From contig JAHDDL010000034.1 of NCBI GenBank assembly GCA_020629415.1, forward strand, positions 1-39,514: 39,514 nucleotides of DNA. Reading direction: 5' to 3'. Source of the DNA: Maribacter sp. (GTDB lineage Bacteria > Bacteroidota > Bacteroidia > Flavobacteriales > Flavobacteriaceae). Shown one piece after another: positions 15,757 to 25,700 of the stretch. Positions within the stretch are counted from its first letter, which is position 1, and each line of letters begins with the position of its first letter. Below the pieces are notes generated by a model that was not told the origin of the DNA, searched no databases, and was given only the letters and a program-made list of their open reading frames with translations. A program made the translations under genes and the position numbers.

Positions 15757-18054
15757 ATGAAAGTCTGCATTGCCGAAAAACCATCTGTTGCAAGAGAAAT
15801 TGCTTCTGTACTTGGTGCTAGTTCTAAGCAAGATGGATATTATGAAGGCAATGGCTATGCGGTCACCTATACTTTTGGACATCTTTGTACACTTAAGGAG
15901 CCTAATGATTACAAGCCACATTGGAAAAGTTGGGATTTAAATAACCTTCCCATGTTGCCCGATCATTTTGAGACTAAAGTTTCTGGAGATTCCGGTATTC
16001 GAAAACAGTTCAAGATTATAAAGCAATTATTTGATAAAGCTGATGTTGTTATCAACTGTGGGGATGCTGGGCAAGAGGGAGAATTGATACAGCGTTGGGT
16101 ATTGAACGAGGCTAAGTATAAGGGTAAAGTTGAGCGACTTTGGATTTCTTCCCTTACCACCGAGGCTATAAAAGAAGGTTTTAAAAATCTAAAACCGTCT
16201 ACAGATTATGATAATTTATATTACGCAGGTTTCTCCCGTGCTATAGGCGATTGGCTTTTAGGAATGAACGCTACCCGTTTATATACTTTAAAACATGGCG
16301 GTTATAAACAAGTTTTATCCGTAGGTCGCGTGCAAACGCCCACTTTGGCAATGTTGGTAAATAGATTTAAAGAAATAGAGAATTTTAAGCCACAACCTTT
16401 TTGGGAGCTGCAAACATTATATAGAGATACGTTATTTAGTTATGAAGAAGGGCGTTTTCTTAAGGTAGAAGATGGTGAGAAATTGGCAAATATTGTAAAA
16501 GAACATGATTTTGAAATTGTGTCTACCACTAAAAAAGCGGGTAACGAGTATGCACCCAAACTTTTTGATTTAACGGGATTACAAGTTTATTGTAACACCA
16601 AATTTGGGTATAGTGCAGATGAAACTTTAAAGATAGTACAGAAATTATATGAGCAAAAGGTTGTAACCTACCCAAGGGTAGATACCACTTTTTTGCCAAA
16701 TGATGTCTACCCTAAAGTACCGGGAATACTGAAAAATCTAACGGAATATGATACGTTGACAAAACCACTTGATGGCAAGAAGCTGAAAAAAAGCAAAAAG
16801 GTTTTTGATGATAGTAAGGTGACGGATCACCACGCCATTATTCCTACTGGTCAACAAATGAACTTACAATACAATCAAAAGCAGGTATACGATATCATTG
16901 TTCGTCGTTTTATCGCAGTATTCTATCCAGACTGTAAAGTTTCCAATACCACGGTAATAGGAAAAGCCGATAAGGTAAATTTTAAGACCACCGGAAAGGA
17001 AATCATAGAAAAAGGATGGCGTACGGTTTTTGAAACACCTAACAGCACAGCTAAAGAATCAGGGATGTTGCCAACCTTTAAGAAAGGGGAAAAAGGACCT
17101 CACGAACCTTCATTTCTTGAAAAGCAGACAAAACCGCCAAAACAATATACAGAAGCATCGCTTTTACGGGCTATGGAAACGGCAGGGAAAAAGGTAGAAG
17201 ATGAAGAGCTGCGTGAGTTGATGAAAGAAAATGGTATAGGTAGACCTTCTACACGTGCCAATATTATTGAGACCTTGTTCCGGAGAAAGTACATAAAGCG
17301 AAACAAGAAACAGGTTATACCAACAGTTACCGGTATTCAATTGATTGATACTATACAAAACGAAATGCTAAAGTCTGCCGAACTTACCGGTAAATGGGAA
17401 AAGCAGTTAAAAGACATTGAAAAAGGTACCTTTAATGCCGGTAGTTTTATTAAGCAAATGAAGCAAATGGTAGATCAATTGGTCTATGAGGTGCGAAGTG
17501 AAACCAGAAAGGCTAATATATCGGCAGTAAATAATAAACCCGTAAAAACTACAAAGAAAAAGGCAACCGAAAAATCAAAAGGGTTGTCTGCAGAGAATTG
17601 TCCTAAATGTAAAAAAGGAACCATCCGTAAAGGAAAAGCTGCCTATGGCTGTTCTGAGTTTAATAAAACCTGCGATTTTGTAATTCCGTTTAAGTTTGAA
17701 GGAAAAACCATTTCAGAAAAACAATTTATTAGACTGTTTCAAAAAGGTTCAACGGTAAATTTAAAAGGTTTTAAGGTTGATGGTGCTTCGGTAGAAGGTT
17801 TGGTTAGGTTTGACGATAGTTTTAAATTGAAATTAGAACCAAAGAAAGCAAAAGTTCAAGCAAAGCCTAAACCTCAGGAAAATAGCTGTCCAAAATGTAA
17901 TACAGGTACCATCGTTAAAGGTAAAACTGCTTATGGCTGTAGTGACTATAGATCGGGCTGCGACTTTAGATGTAGTTTTGATAGCATTCGTGAAAAAGCC
18001 AACGGCAGGCCTTTGACCAAAGAATTGGTTTTTAAAATATTTAGGGAAGTATAA
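15757..18054 (+). CDS. topB: DNA topoisomerase III
   Basis: Type IA topoisomerase, a single-strand-passing decatenase of the cytoplasm. It has 765 residues from the ATG at 15757 (MKVCIAEKPSVAREIAS); an in-frame start at 15709 would add a non-family leader. The Toprim domain includes Glu7 and NCGDAGQEGELIQRW (about 100-114). SVGRVQTPTLAML is near 188-200. The active-site Tyr305 is in VTYPRVDT, where the common Thr after Arg is Val. The C-terminus carries two zinc-ribbon repeats, each beginning CPKC, with CS...C pairs, and separated by a basic linker. This matches the flavobacterial TopB layout. It is an apparent single-gene unit ending at the hairpin at 18098. Confidence 0.95.
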   Translation: MKVCIAEKPSVAREIASVLGASSKQDGYYEGNGYAVTYTFGHLCTLKEPNDYKPHWKSWDLNNLPMLPDHFETKVSGDSGIRKQFKIIKQLFDKADVVINCGDAGQEGELIQRWVLNEAKYKGKVERLWISSLTTEAIKEGFKNLKPSTDYDNLYYAGFSRAIGDWLLGMNATRLYTLKHGGYKQVLSVGRVQTPTLAMLVNRFKEIENFKPQPFWELQTLYRDTLFSYEEGRFLKVEDGEKLANIVKEHDFEIVSTTKKAGNEYAPKLFDLTGLQVYCNTKFGYSADETLKIVQKLYEQKVVTYPRVDTTFLPNDVYPKVPGILKNLTEYDTLTKPLDGKKLKKSKKVFDDSKVTDHHAIIPTGQQMNLQYNQKQVYDIIVRRFIAVFYPDCKVSNTTVIGKADKVNFKTTGKEIIEKGWRTVFETPNSTAKESGMLPTFKKGEKGPHEPSFLEKQTKPPKQYTEASLLRAMETAGKKVEDEELRELMKENGIGRPSTRANIIETLFRRKYIKRNKKQVIPTVTGIQLIDTIQNEMLKSAELTGKWEKQLKDIEKGTFNAGSFIKQMKQMVDQLVYEVRSETRKANISAVNNKPVKTTKKKATEKSKGLSAENCPKCKKGTIRKGKAAYGCSEFNKTCDFVIPFKFEGKTISEKQFIRLFQKGSTVNLKGFKVDGASVEGLVRFDDSFKLKLEPKKAKVQAKPKPQENSCPKCNTGTIVKGKTAYGCSDYRSGCDFRCSFDSIREKANGRPLTKELVFKIFREV

Positions 18055-18097
18055 AATTTAGCTAGTATGTTCAATAGTAAGAACCAACTATAAAAAA

Positions 18098-18123
18098 AAG
18101 GGTTTAGCTAGCGCTAAACCCTT
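18098..18123. terminator. Strong bidirectional terminator between topB and the aldolase operon
   Basis: A perfect 11-bp stem, AAGGGTTTAGC (18098-18108) with GCTAAACCCTT (18113-18123), and a TAGC loop. In the minus direction it is followed by eight U, so it ends the HTCS-sulfatase-aldolase operon well. In the plus direction it is followed by CTTTTA and serves topB. Confidence 0.93.
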
Positions 18124-18166
18124 CTTTTAGACAATATTTGATTTTAAAATGTACTGAGTAAATAAT

Positions 18167-18793
18167 TTATAGCGCCTCCTTGAATTTTCTAAAATGTAGT
18201 GCTAAGGAGTGCCAATCTTTTCTTTCGATCATTTCCGAATCAAAAAGTAGGCCGCCCATACCAAATGCTTTTGCGCCGGCTTTTTTAAATTCATCAATAT
18301 TTTCTAAAGAAACACCACCTGTGGGCATAAAGTCTATAAAATCTAAAGGGGCGGCAACATTTTTTATATAGCTTGGACCAAGATTGGCAGATGGAAATAC
18401 CTTAACCATTTTAGCTCCTAATTTCCAGGCAGTATAAATCTCTGTTGGTGAGAAAGCCCCGGGAAAAACAGGGATTTCCATTTTGGCACAAAAACGGATT
18501 ACATCTTTGTTTACTATTGGTGTAACTATAAAAGATGCACCCGCTTTTAGCGCTTTTTTGGTATCTTTTTTAGTAAGCACGGTACCACAACCTATATTTA
18601 GTTTACCCTGAAATTCATCAACTAAAGCTTCTATGATTTCAAATACATTTGGACTATTTTTAGTTATTTCCAAATTTGTAAATCCCTCGCTCACAAAAGT
18701 TCTGGCAATTTCTAATACGGTCTCTTTATCATAGCCTCTTAAAATGCCAACAATAGGAGTTTGTGCAAAAAGCTCTTCTGAAAATTTTTTCAT
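18167..18793 (-). CDS. KDPG/KDPGal-type aldolase (2-keto-3-deoxy-6-phospho-sugar acid aldolase)
   Basis: Class I aldolase that splits 2-keto-3-deoxy-6-phosphogluconate or -galactonate into pyruvate and glyceraldehyde-3-phosphate. It has 208 residues, the normal size. The general-acid Glu42 is in NLEITKNS, Schiff-base Lys131 is in MVKVFPSA, and the phosphate-binding MPTGGVSLEN is near 165-175. It is the last gene of the HTCS operon, only 2 bp after the lactonase. Because dgoT, dgoD and dgoK lie at the other end of the same locus and no other aldolase of this type is present, I infer it acts as the DgoA-type KDPGal aldolase. It could equally serve KDPG made from alginate in the neighbouring locus. 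Sequence alone does not separate the two. Confidence 0.9.
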   Translation of the reverse strand: MKKFSEELFAQTPIVGILRGYDKETVLEIARTFVSEGFTNLEITKNSPNVFEIIEALVDEFQGKLNIGCGTVLTKKDTKKALKAGASFIVTPIVNKDVIRFCAKMEIPVFPGAFSPTEIYTAWKLGAKMVKVFPSANLGPSYIKNVAAPLDFIDFMPTGGVSLENIDEFKKAGAKAFGMGGLLFDSEMIERKDWHSLALHFRKFKEAL

Positions 18794-18795
18794 AT

Positions 18796-19812
18796 TTAAT
18801 TTAATTTTATTCTTAATATAAGTTCATGGCATGAAACATACAGAACAGATTCATCTTCGTTGAATGTACAGTTAGATGTTAGTTTGTCAGTTTTTATAGT
18901 GCCTAAGTGATTACCATTTTTATCGATTATAAAAACACCGTCCGGTCCGGTCAAAAAAATGGTACCGTCTTTTTTTATGGCCATACCATCGGGTTTTTGT
19001 TTGGCAATACTTTTGTCCAGTGCTTCTTTTAGGTCCAAAACAATCTTCTCGTTTGTTAAATTACCATCTTCAGAAATATCGTAGCTCACAAATAATGGCG
19101 GTTCTGAATTGGCAATGTATAATTTTGAATCTTCTTCATACAAGCCTATACCGTTGGGCGTTGGCCATTTAGAAGTTAGCAGTTTAACATTACCATTGGT
19201 GTTAATTCTATATACACCTTCAAAATCCAATTCTTTGGAACCATCTTCAAGTCCAAAATTAGGGTCCGTAAAATAAATATTTCCCTTTTTGTCAACTACT
19301 AGATCGTTTGGGGCATTAAATTTTTGACCATTAAATTGATTCGCAATAATATCAAATTTAGGTTTTGGATTATTGAAGTTTCCTAAATATCGAGCAATTG
19401 CCCTATCACCGGTCTGGCAAAGAATTAAGTTGTTCTCATGGTCCAAAAACATACCATTAGAGCCTTGAAGTTTTTTGTCCTTACCGGTATAACCACTAGG
19501 GTTCAAAAATTCAACGGCACCGTTTTGTGCTGTCCATTTGTAATTGATGTTTTGTGGCACATCAGAAAATAAAAGGCATTGTTCTTCGGCAACCCACACG
19601 GGGCCTTCCGTCCAAACATAACCTTTGGAAATCACTTCAATTTTTGCAGATTTTGATATATGCTCATAAAATGCATCATCTATCTTTTCTAAATACCCAA
19701 TAGTTGGGTACGTGGTATCTGCTATGGCTTTGGTCATAGGTTTTATATGGTTGCTATTCTTGCATGCTATGCACAAACCGATTATAATTATTGATTTAAG
19801 AAGGGATTTCAT
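18796..19812 (-). CDS. SMP-30/gluconolactonase-family lipoprotein
   Basis: Six-bladed beta-propeller lactonase of the SMP-30/gluconolactonase/LRE family. It has 338 residues with a lipoprotein signal (LCIAC, Cys17), so it is periplasmic or outer-membrane anchored. The divalent-metal residues are visible: Glu69 (TEGPVW), Asn169 (APNDLVVD), Asn220 (TPNGIG) and Asp275 (PDGMA). These enzymes open aldonolactones to aldonates. An extracytoplasmic lactonase next to a galactonate transporter and pathway suggests galactono-lactone as substrate, which is inference. It sits between the DUF6786-like gene (43 bp) and the aldolase (2 bp) in one operon. Confidence 0.87.
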   Translation of the reverse strand: MKSLLKSIIIIGLCIACKNSNHIKPMTKAIADTTYPTIGYLEKIDDAFYEHISKSAKIEVISKGYVWTEGPVWVAEEQCLLFSDVPQNINYKWTAQNGAVEFLNPSGYTGKDKKLQGSNGMFLDHENNLILCQTGDRAIARYLGNFNNPKPKFDIIANQFNGQKFNAPNDLVVDKKGNIYFTDPNFGLEDGSKELDFEGVYRINTNGNVKLLTSKWPTPNGIGLYEEDSKLYIANSEPPLFVSYDISEDGNLTNEKIVLDLKEALDKSIAKQKPDGMAIKKDGTIFLTGPDGVFIIDKNGNHLGTIKTDKLTSNCTFNEDESVLYVSCHELILRIKLN

Positions 19813-19855
19813 TTAATTTTTCTGATTATGATATATTTTACTTTTTTCCAAAGAG

Positions 19856-21058
19856 TTATAGCTTAACCCTATTGGATAATTTTACACCTAAGACTTTATA
19901 GGAAATTTTATCTAAATACTCTTTCTTACCTTCAAAATGATAGGTCTTGCTAATATGCACCATGTTTTTTCCTGCTTCAAGTTCTTGTGCGCTGGAAGAA
20001 GTTTCTAGTTCATAAAAAGGACCAAAAGGACCTGCTGTTGAGGTAACACCATCGTTAAAAATGTTTATTACATCACCCGCATAAGGATCTTGGTTATCTT
20101 CTCTTTTAGAGTTAACATAGTGCTCATTGTTTTCAAAAGTGAATTCTATTAGGGTCAGTACATTCAATTCAGGGGAATAACTTCCAAACACAGGAATGGT
20201 ATTTTGTGGAAGTATGCCAATTTTATTCAGGTAATTGGCGTCGGCTTTATAATAGACCATACCGTCTTTGATTTTTATTCGTGACTCATCCAAGGGCGTA
20301 AAATAGTTGGTGACCTCGTCAAGGTGCCCTTTAACCGGTATCATGGCAACGGTGTTTTTGGTAGGGACCATACAGCCTAGGATCCAAATTGATAGTAGTC
20401 CGGTATTCTTTGACCACTTTTTTGTTCCTATATTGGTCATTTTGGTAACAGATTCAAAACCAACGTAGGTAACCTCATCATCTATAGAAATATTAAGATT
20501 TTGTTCTATTTCATGTTTATTTAGAATAGAGACTTTTCTTTCTACATCTATATTGAACACATAGTTTTGGTAATTTTTTATGTGCATACGGCCCTTACTG
20601 ATTATTTCTTTATGGGTTTTCTTTTTAGTTTCAAATAATAGGGTGTCAAGATCAGGTGCTATACGGGAGTTTTTGTCTTCAAATGTAAGCCCGGGTTCAA
20701 AGAATACATTGAACTTGCCGTATTGTGGTCCAAACCACATTCTATCTTCACCACCTAAATTGCCAAACCTGTTTTTAAAACTATGGTCCGTTATACTTTT
20801 TCGATTGAACCAACCATAGCTTTTACCATTTAAACCATTAGAGCTACTTGTAAAAACGCGGCCCTGCAATTCGCCCGAAACCGCTATCATTGAGTTTTCC
20901 GATTTTAAGACATGTAAATCGTCAATAGTGTTCAATATCTCAAGATCGCTGCCAAAAGTATTGATATGAAATATGGAACTACATCCCATAAAACATAAAG
21001 CCACAAGCAACAATACCAATGATTTAAAGCTGGCAAAAAGATTGATCGGGTAAACCAT
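19856..21058 (-). CDS. DUF6786-like lipoprotein of unknown function
   Basis: A 400-residue protein counted from the ATG at 21058. I chose that start because it gives a compact lipoprotein signal (MVYPINLFASFKS, lipobox FMGC, Cys26) with TAGGACC just upstream. A start at 21115 would add 19 residues and has GGAGG fifteen bases before it. The motifs ELQGRVFTSSSNG, GKSYGWFNR and GGEDRMWFGPQYGKF match, from memory, the family named DUF6786. The GGEDRxWFGPQ segment recalls galactose-mutarotase-like beta-sandwich folds. Its function is not known to me. In the sulfatase-lactonase operon a role in handling an extracytoplasmic sugar is plausible. Confidence 0.72.
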   Translation of the reverse strand: MVYPINLFASFKSLVLLLVALCFMGCSSIFHINTFGSDLEILNTIDDLHVLKSENSMIAVSGELQGRVFTSSSNGLNGKSYGWFNRKSITDHSFKNRFGNLGGEDRMWFGPQYGKFNVFFEPGLTFEDKNSRIAPDLDTLLFETKKKTHKEIISKGRMHIKNYQNYVFNIDVERKVSILNKHEIEQNLNISIDDEVTYVGFESVTKMTNIGTKKWSKNTGLLSIWILGCMVPTKNTVAMIPVKGHLDEVTNYFTPLDESRIKIKDGMVYYKADANYLNKIGILPQNTIPVFGSYSPELNVLTLIEFTFENNEHYVNSKREDNQDPYAGDVINIFNDGVTSTAGPFGPFYELETSSSAQELEAGKNMVHISKTYHFEGKKEYLDKISYKVLGVKLSNRVKL

Positions 21059-21141
21059 GGTCCTAATCTGGATTATTCGTGTACACGGCATTTTAAAATT
21101 TAATTTCGCCTGCATTATATATGAAAATTACCTCCATGAAT

Positions 21142-22671
21142 TTATTCGAAGTCTGGATTAATTAGTTCCTCGCCGGCTAACATTGCCTTCATCATTATAT
21201 CTTTAGACGGCCTTGGTCTTAACCTGTATTTGGTAGGTAGTCCCGTATCCCTAAAAAAATCATCATTTGTTCTGGCAATTGGTAGGGAGTCATTTGTGGT
21301 ATTGCGCATTTTTTTTAATCTAGAGCGCATATCAGTTAGAATATTGGCATGTGCTTCATTTAGTGCAAGATTGTTAAGCTCATTGGGGTCATTTGCTATA
21401 TCATAAAGTTCTTCTGTTGGTCTGGGTATGATGAAGCATCTCATTTGAGCCTCGTTCAATAAATTTTTTTCTTTTTCGCTTAACATGCTTTTCCAGGTCA
21501 AATCTCTAATAATATCAGCGGACGGTGTATTGGGAAGGTCAGGATAAAAGTTTTTAATGTACTTGTATTCAGTAGTCCTAATAGCTCTTGTATAGTCTTC
21601 AAAATCATGAAAATGGTCCTCGGCATAAATTTGATCTCTAATAGGGGCCGAATCATTATTTAAAAGCGACGTAAAGTCTTTGCCTTCAAAATCTATTAGT
21701 GGATCAAGACCTGCCATTTTCATAAAGGTAGGTGCAATGTCAATTGAACTGACAAGGTGATCGTTTGTAGTGCCAGGTTTAATCTTGGACGGCCATTTTA
21801 TAATCCATGGTGTTTTTATTCCGCCCTCATATAGGGTGGTCTTATCTCTTGGAAAAGCCCTTCCGTTATCTGTAATAAAAAGAATTATGGTGTTATCTGT
21901 TACACCTTGGTTTTCTAGTTCGTCAATTACTTTGCCCACGTAGTCATCCATCCTGGAGATTTCATCATAGTATAGTGCATAATCCTTTCTTACGCTATCC
22001 GTGTCTGGGTGGTATGGAGGTAAGATTACATTTTTTGGCTGGTGTGGATTATCGATAATGCCCTCTGAAAAAGGCCTGTGCGCGTCAAAGGAAGCTAGCC
22101 AAGTAAAAAAAGGTTTGTTTTTGTTTCTACTTCTTAGCAGTTTAATCCATTCGTCGCAGCCGCTACCGTCACCCACTAATCTTCGGTCTAGCCCAAGGGG
22201 TGCATCTTTCCACTGCATTTCATAAATGGTATCAAAGGCATCGTTTACAGAATCGCCAAGATGATGCTTGCCGGCCAACCCGGTCCAGTATCCGGAATTA
22301 TGAAGTTGTTCAACGAAGGTGTTTTTATCATCTGGCAAGGGCCAAGATAGTTGTTCTGCATCTGTATTGTGTGGGTATAGACCGCTAATAATGCTTGTTC
22401 TGCTTGGGCTACATGAACTTGTGGTCAGAAATGCTTGGGTAAACAACATACCATCTTTTGCTAGTTGGTCAATATTAGGTGTTCTTACAATATCGTTGCC
22501 ATAGGCCCCAAGGTCGTTCCAATTAACATCATCTGCAATGATAAATACGATATTTGGTCTTGTGGATGGTGGATCTTCATTTGATCCATTGCAAGAAAAA
22601 ACGAACACGCTAAAAATACACGCTAGAGCTATATTCAATTTAAATGTGTTGTAAAGAGTGTTAACGCTCAT
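21142..22671 (-). CDS. Family S1 sulfatase, lipoprotein
   Basis: Formylglycine-dependent sulfatase of about 509 residues that would remove sulfate esters from a glycan. I chose the ATG at 22671 (MSVNTLYNTF) because it gives a lipoprotein signal (VFSC, Cys27); the longer frame to 22824 would overlap the end of the HTCS gene. The catalytic motif is CSPSRTSIISG (Cys87, C-x-P-S-R type, matured by formylglycine-generating enzyme or anSME). The metal pair is Asp47/Asp48 (FIIADDVNWNDLG). GKHHLGD, ITDNGRAFPRDK and KTPWIIKWP complete the arylsulfatase core. It follows the HTCS gene by 40 bp. Alginate is not sulfated, so this gene marks the second locus as aimed at another glycan. Sulfate position unknown. 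Confidence 0.92.
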   Translation of the reverse strand: MSVNTLYNTFKLNIALACIFSVFVFSCNGSNEDPPSTRPNIVFIIADDVNWNDLGAYGNDIVRTPNIDQLAKDGMLFTQAFLTTSSCSPSRTSIISGLYPHNTDAEQLSWPLPDDKNTFVEQLHNSGYWTGLAGKHHLGDSVNDAFDTIYEMQWKDAPLGLDRRLVGDGSGCDEWIKLLRSRNKNKPFFTWLASFDAHRPFSEGIIDNPHQPKNVILPPYHPDTDSVRKDYALYYDEISRMDDYVGKVIDELENQGVTDNTIILFITDNGRAFPRDKTTLYEGGIKTPWIIKWPSKIKPGTTNDHLVSSIDIAPTFMKMAGLDPLIDFEGKDFTSLLNNDSAPIRDQIYAEDHFHDFEDYTRAIRTTEYKYIKNFYPDLPNTPSADIIRDLTWKSMLSEKEKNLLNEAQMRCFIIPRPTEELYDIANDPNELNNLALNEAHANILTDMRSRLKKMRNTTNDSLPIARTNDDFFRDTGLPTKYRLRPRPSKDIMMKAMLAGEELINPDFE

Positions 22672-22711
22672 TATGGGTCTGTTATTAATTGCAGGTGCCA
22701 ACTGTATTAAG

Positions 22712-25700
22712 CTATAATTCGTTTTCTGATACATACCTAGATGGTGCTTTGCCAAATGCTTTTCTAAAACACTTGCCAAAATAATTTGGATCGTTAAAAC
22801 CAACCTTGTAGCTAACCTCGGCAATACTCAATTCACCTTGTTCTAGAAGTTGTGCGGCTCTCTTTAATCTAATAAGTCTAATAAAATCATTGGGCGGCTG
22901 CCCTGTTAATTTTTTAAGTCTTCTAAAAAAGGTTGATCTACTGGTGTTCATGTCCAAAACCAATTGCTCTATCCAGTAATTTTCATTGCTCATTTGTTCT
23001 TCCATGAGCGACATGATCTTATCTAAAAATTTCTTGTCCTCAGAATCTAGAATAATTTTTTTGGGCGTTAACTGTTCTTCGGTCTTAAAAAGAACACGCA
23101 TATATTCTCTAGATTCTATGAGTTTATCTGCAGTGATAGATAAAAGTTTCATTTTAAAGGGCTTTGGAATATATGCATCTGCGCCAGATTGTATTCCTTT
23201 TATTCTATGTTCAACTGAGTTTAAGGCAGTAAGTAAAATAATGGGAATATGTTTGGTTCTAATATTTGATTTTAGTTCATGGCATAATTGTATACCGTCC
23301 ATTTCTGGCATGAGTACATCGCTAACGATAAGATCGGGTAATGCTTGTAAAACAATCTTTAAAGCACTTTTACCCGTGTCTGCCTCCAATACATTGTATT
23401 TTTTTTGCAATCCGTTTTTAACCAACGACCTAATATCTTGATTGTCATCTACTACCAAAACAGTTTTCTTTTTACTCACAGTTTTTTTCTTGACATTTTC
23501 AACAATAGTAGTCTCTAAATGGCTGTTCGTCTCTGCTGCTTTCTGTGGCGGTTCAGAATATTGGGCTATTTCTTCGGGCAATAGATGTTCACTGCCAATA
23601 GGAAGTTTTAAAATAAATCTGGTACCAACGCCTAAGTTAGAATCAACTTCAATGGCACCGTAATGTAAATCGATCAAGTCTTTTGTAATGGCCAAACCAA
23701 TTCCTGAACCTGGCTTTGATGAAGCTTCATTGTTTTTGTTTACTTGATAAAAACGCTCAAATATGTGAGGCAATTGATCATGTGGTATTCCCGGTCCGTT
23801 ATCCTCAATTTCAATGCTGACAAATTCAGATTCCATTTCCCCTCCTCTGATCTCAAATTTAGATTTGTCTTTTGAAATCCGTAAACGAACGGTTACACTA
23901 CCGTTTTCATTGGTAAATTTAATGGCATTGGCAATTAGGTTATTGAGTATTTTTTCCAGTTTATCCCAATCGAACCAAACTTCTGATGCATACGATTGGC
24001 TTTCAAAAGATAAACTGATATTTTTTTTTAAGGCCAAGGCCTTAAAGGAAAAGGTGATTTCTCGTGCAAAATTTACAATGTTAGATCTGGTTGCGATCAA
24101 CCTAGTTTCACCAACCTCTATTTTCCGAAATTCTATTAATTGATTTACCAGCCTCAATAAATAATCGGCATTACGCTGAATGATACCTAACCTTTTACGC
24201 AATGCAGTATTAATACTTGAGTCTTCTAAAATCTCTTCTATAGGATTCATTATTAATGTAATGGGCGTCTTAAAGTCATGCGAAATATTGGTGAAAAACT
24301 GAAGTTTTAACTTGTTTGTCTTTTCAATTTCTTGTTGAATCCTTAGTGCTGTTTTTTCTTTTGATTTAAGGTCAAAGTAGGATCTTACACCCAAAAGAAG
24401 TAGTATTAGAAGTAGAATGTATAGTAAATATGCCCAGATAGTATGCCAAAAAGGAGGGGAGATTTTAAAGCTCATAGTTGCTGGTGTTTCGCTCCAAACA
24501 CCATCATTGTTAGAAGCTTTGACCTTAAAGGTATATTCGCCAGGAGATAAGTTTGTATAATGGGCAAAAGCGGTATTTTTTGAGTTGTGCCATTCATCAT
24601 CAAAACCTTCTAATTTATAAGAATACCTGTTTTTTTGAGGAGCGGCATAATGAAGTGCGGCAAATTCAAAAGTAAGTACGCTTTCGTCGTAATTAAGCTC
24701 TATTTTTTTGTTTTCTAAGGTGGATATGGATTGATTTAAGATAATACGCTCATTAAATTCTTGCCCTACCTTTACGGCTTGGTTTTTTATTTTAAAGGCT
24801 GTAATTTTTGGTATGGCCGGTATGGTATTGTCCTTCAAATTATCAGGATGAAAAATATTCAGGCCTTTAAGCCCCCCAAAGAATAAATATCCGTCTTTGT
24901 TTTTGAAATAGGCATTTTTTCTAAAATTGTTACTTTGTAGCCCATCTTTCTTATTTAAATTTTTGAAGGTCTCTTTTACCGGGTCAAAAGAAGAAATGCC
25001 TTTATCTGTACTGATCCATAATTCTCCTTGATCACTTTCAAGAATGCCGTAAACTGCATTGTTGGCCAAGCCATCCTCTTCACGGTAATGTTTAAAAACC
25101 GGTTTTTTATCCGCATGTTCAGAAAGGCTCATTTTGTTGAGCCCACCACCAAAGGTGCCGATCCAATAATCCCCGTTCTTATCCTCTAGAATTGAAAAAA
25201 CCGAGTTATGACTTAAACTATTTATATCATTGGGGTCATGTTGATAGGACACAAAAGTATCGGGTAGTCCATTTTTTCCGGGTATTACCAAGTTTAGTCC
25301 ACCTTGTAAGGTGCCGATCCAAAGTTGATTTTTACTGTCTTCATAAATACAGCTTATTTCTTTGCCGCTAATACTATTTGGATCGTTCGAATTTGGTAAA
25401 TAATAAACTGCGTTCGAAAAATCATATTCATTACTATTAGGTTTTTTCTTCTTTTCCCATTTAATTAAACCATCTATAAAAGATCCAAACCACAAAACTC
25501 CGTTACTATCTTCCAGAGATGAAAATACCTCAATAACATCGTTGATTTCAGTAGGCTTTAAAGAAACATTTTGTTTATTTCCATCAACAGTCATATGTGT
25601 GATACCTTCCGTGCTTCCAAGCCAATAGTCATTATCTTTATCTTTTAAAATTGACCATATTGGTTGTGAAAACGATTTTCCTGATTTGGTCAATTTGTTA

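Noticed and set aside
22672-22824. N-terminal extension of the sulfatase to 22824
   Set aside because: It would overlap the HTCS coding end by over 100 bases and bury the lipoprotein signal that begins at 22671.
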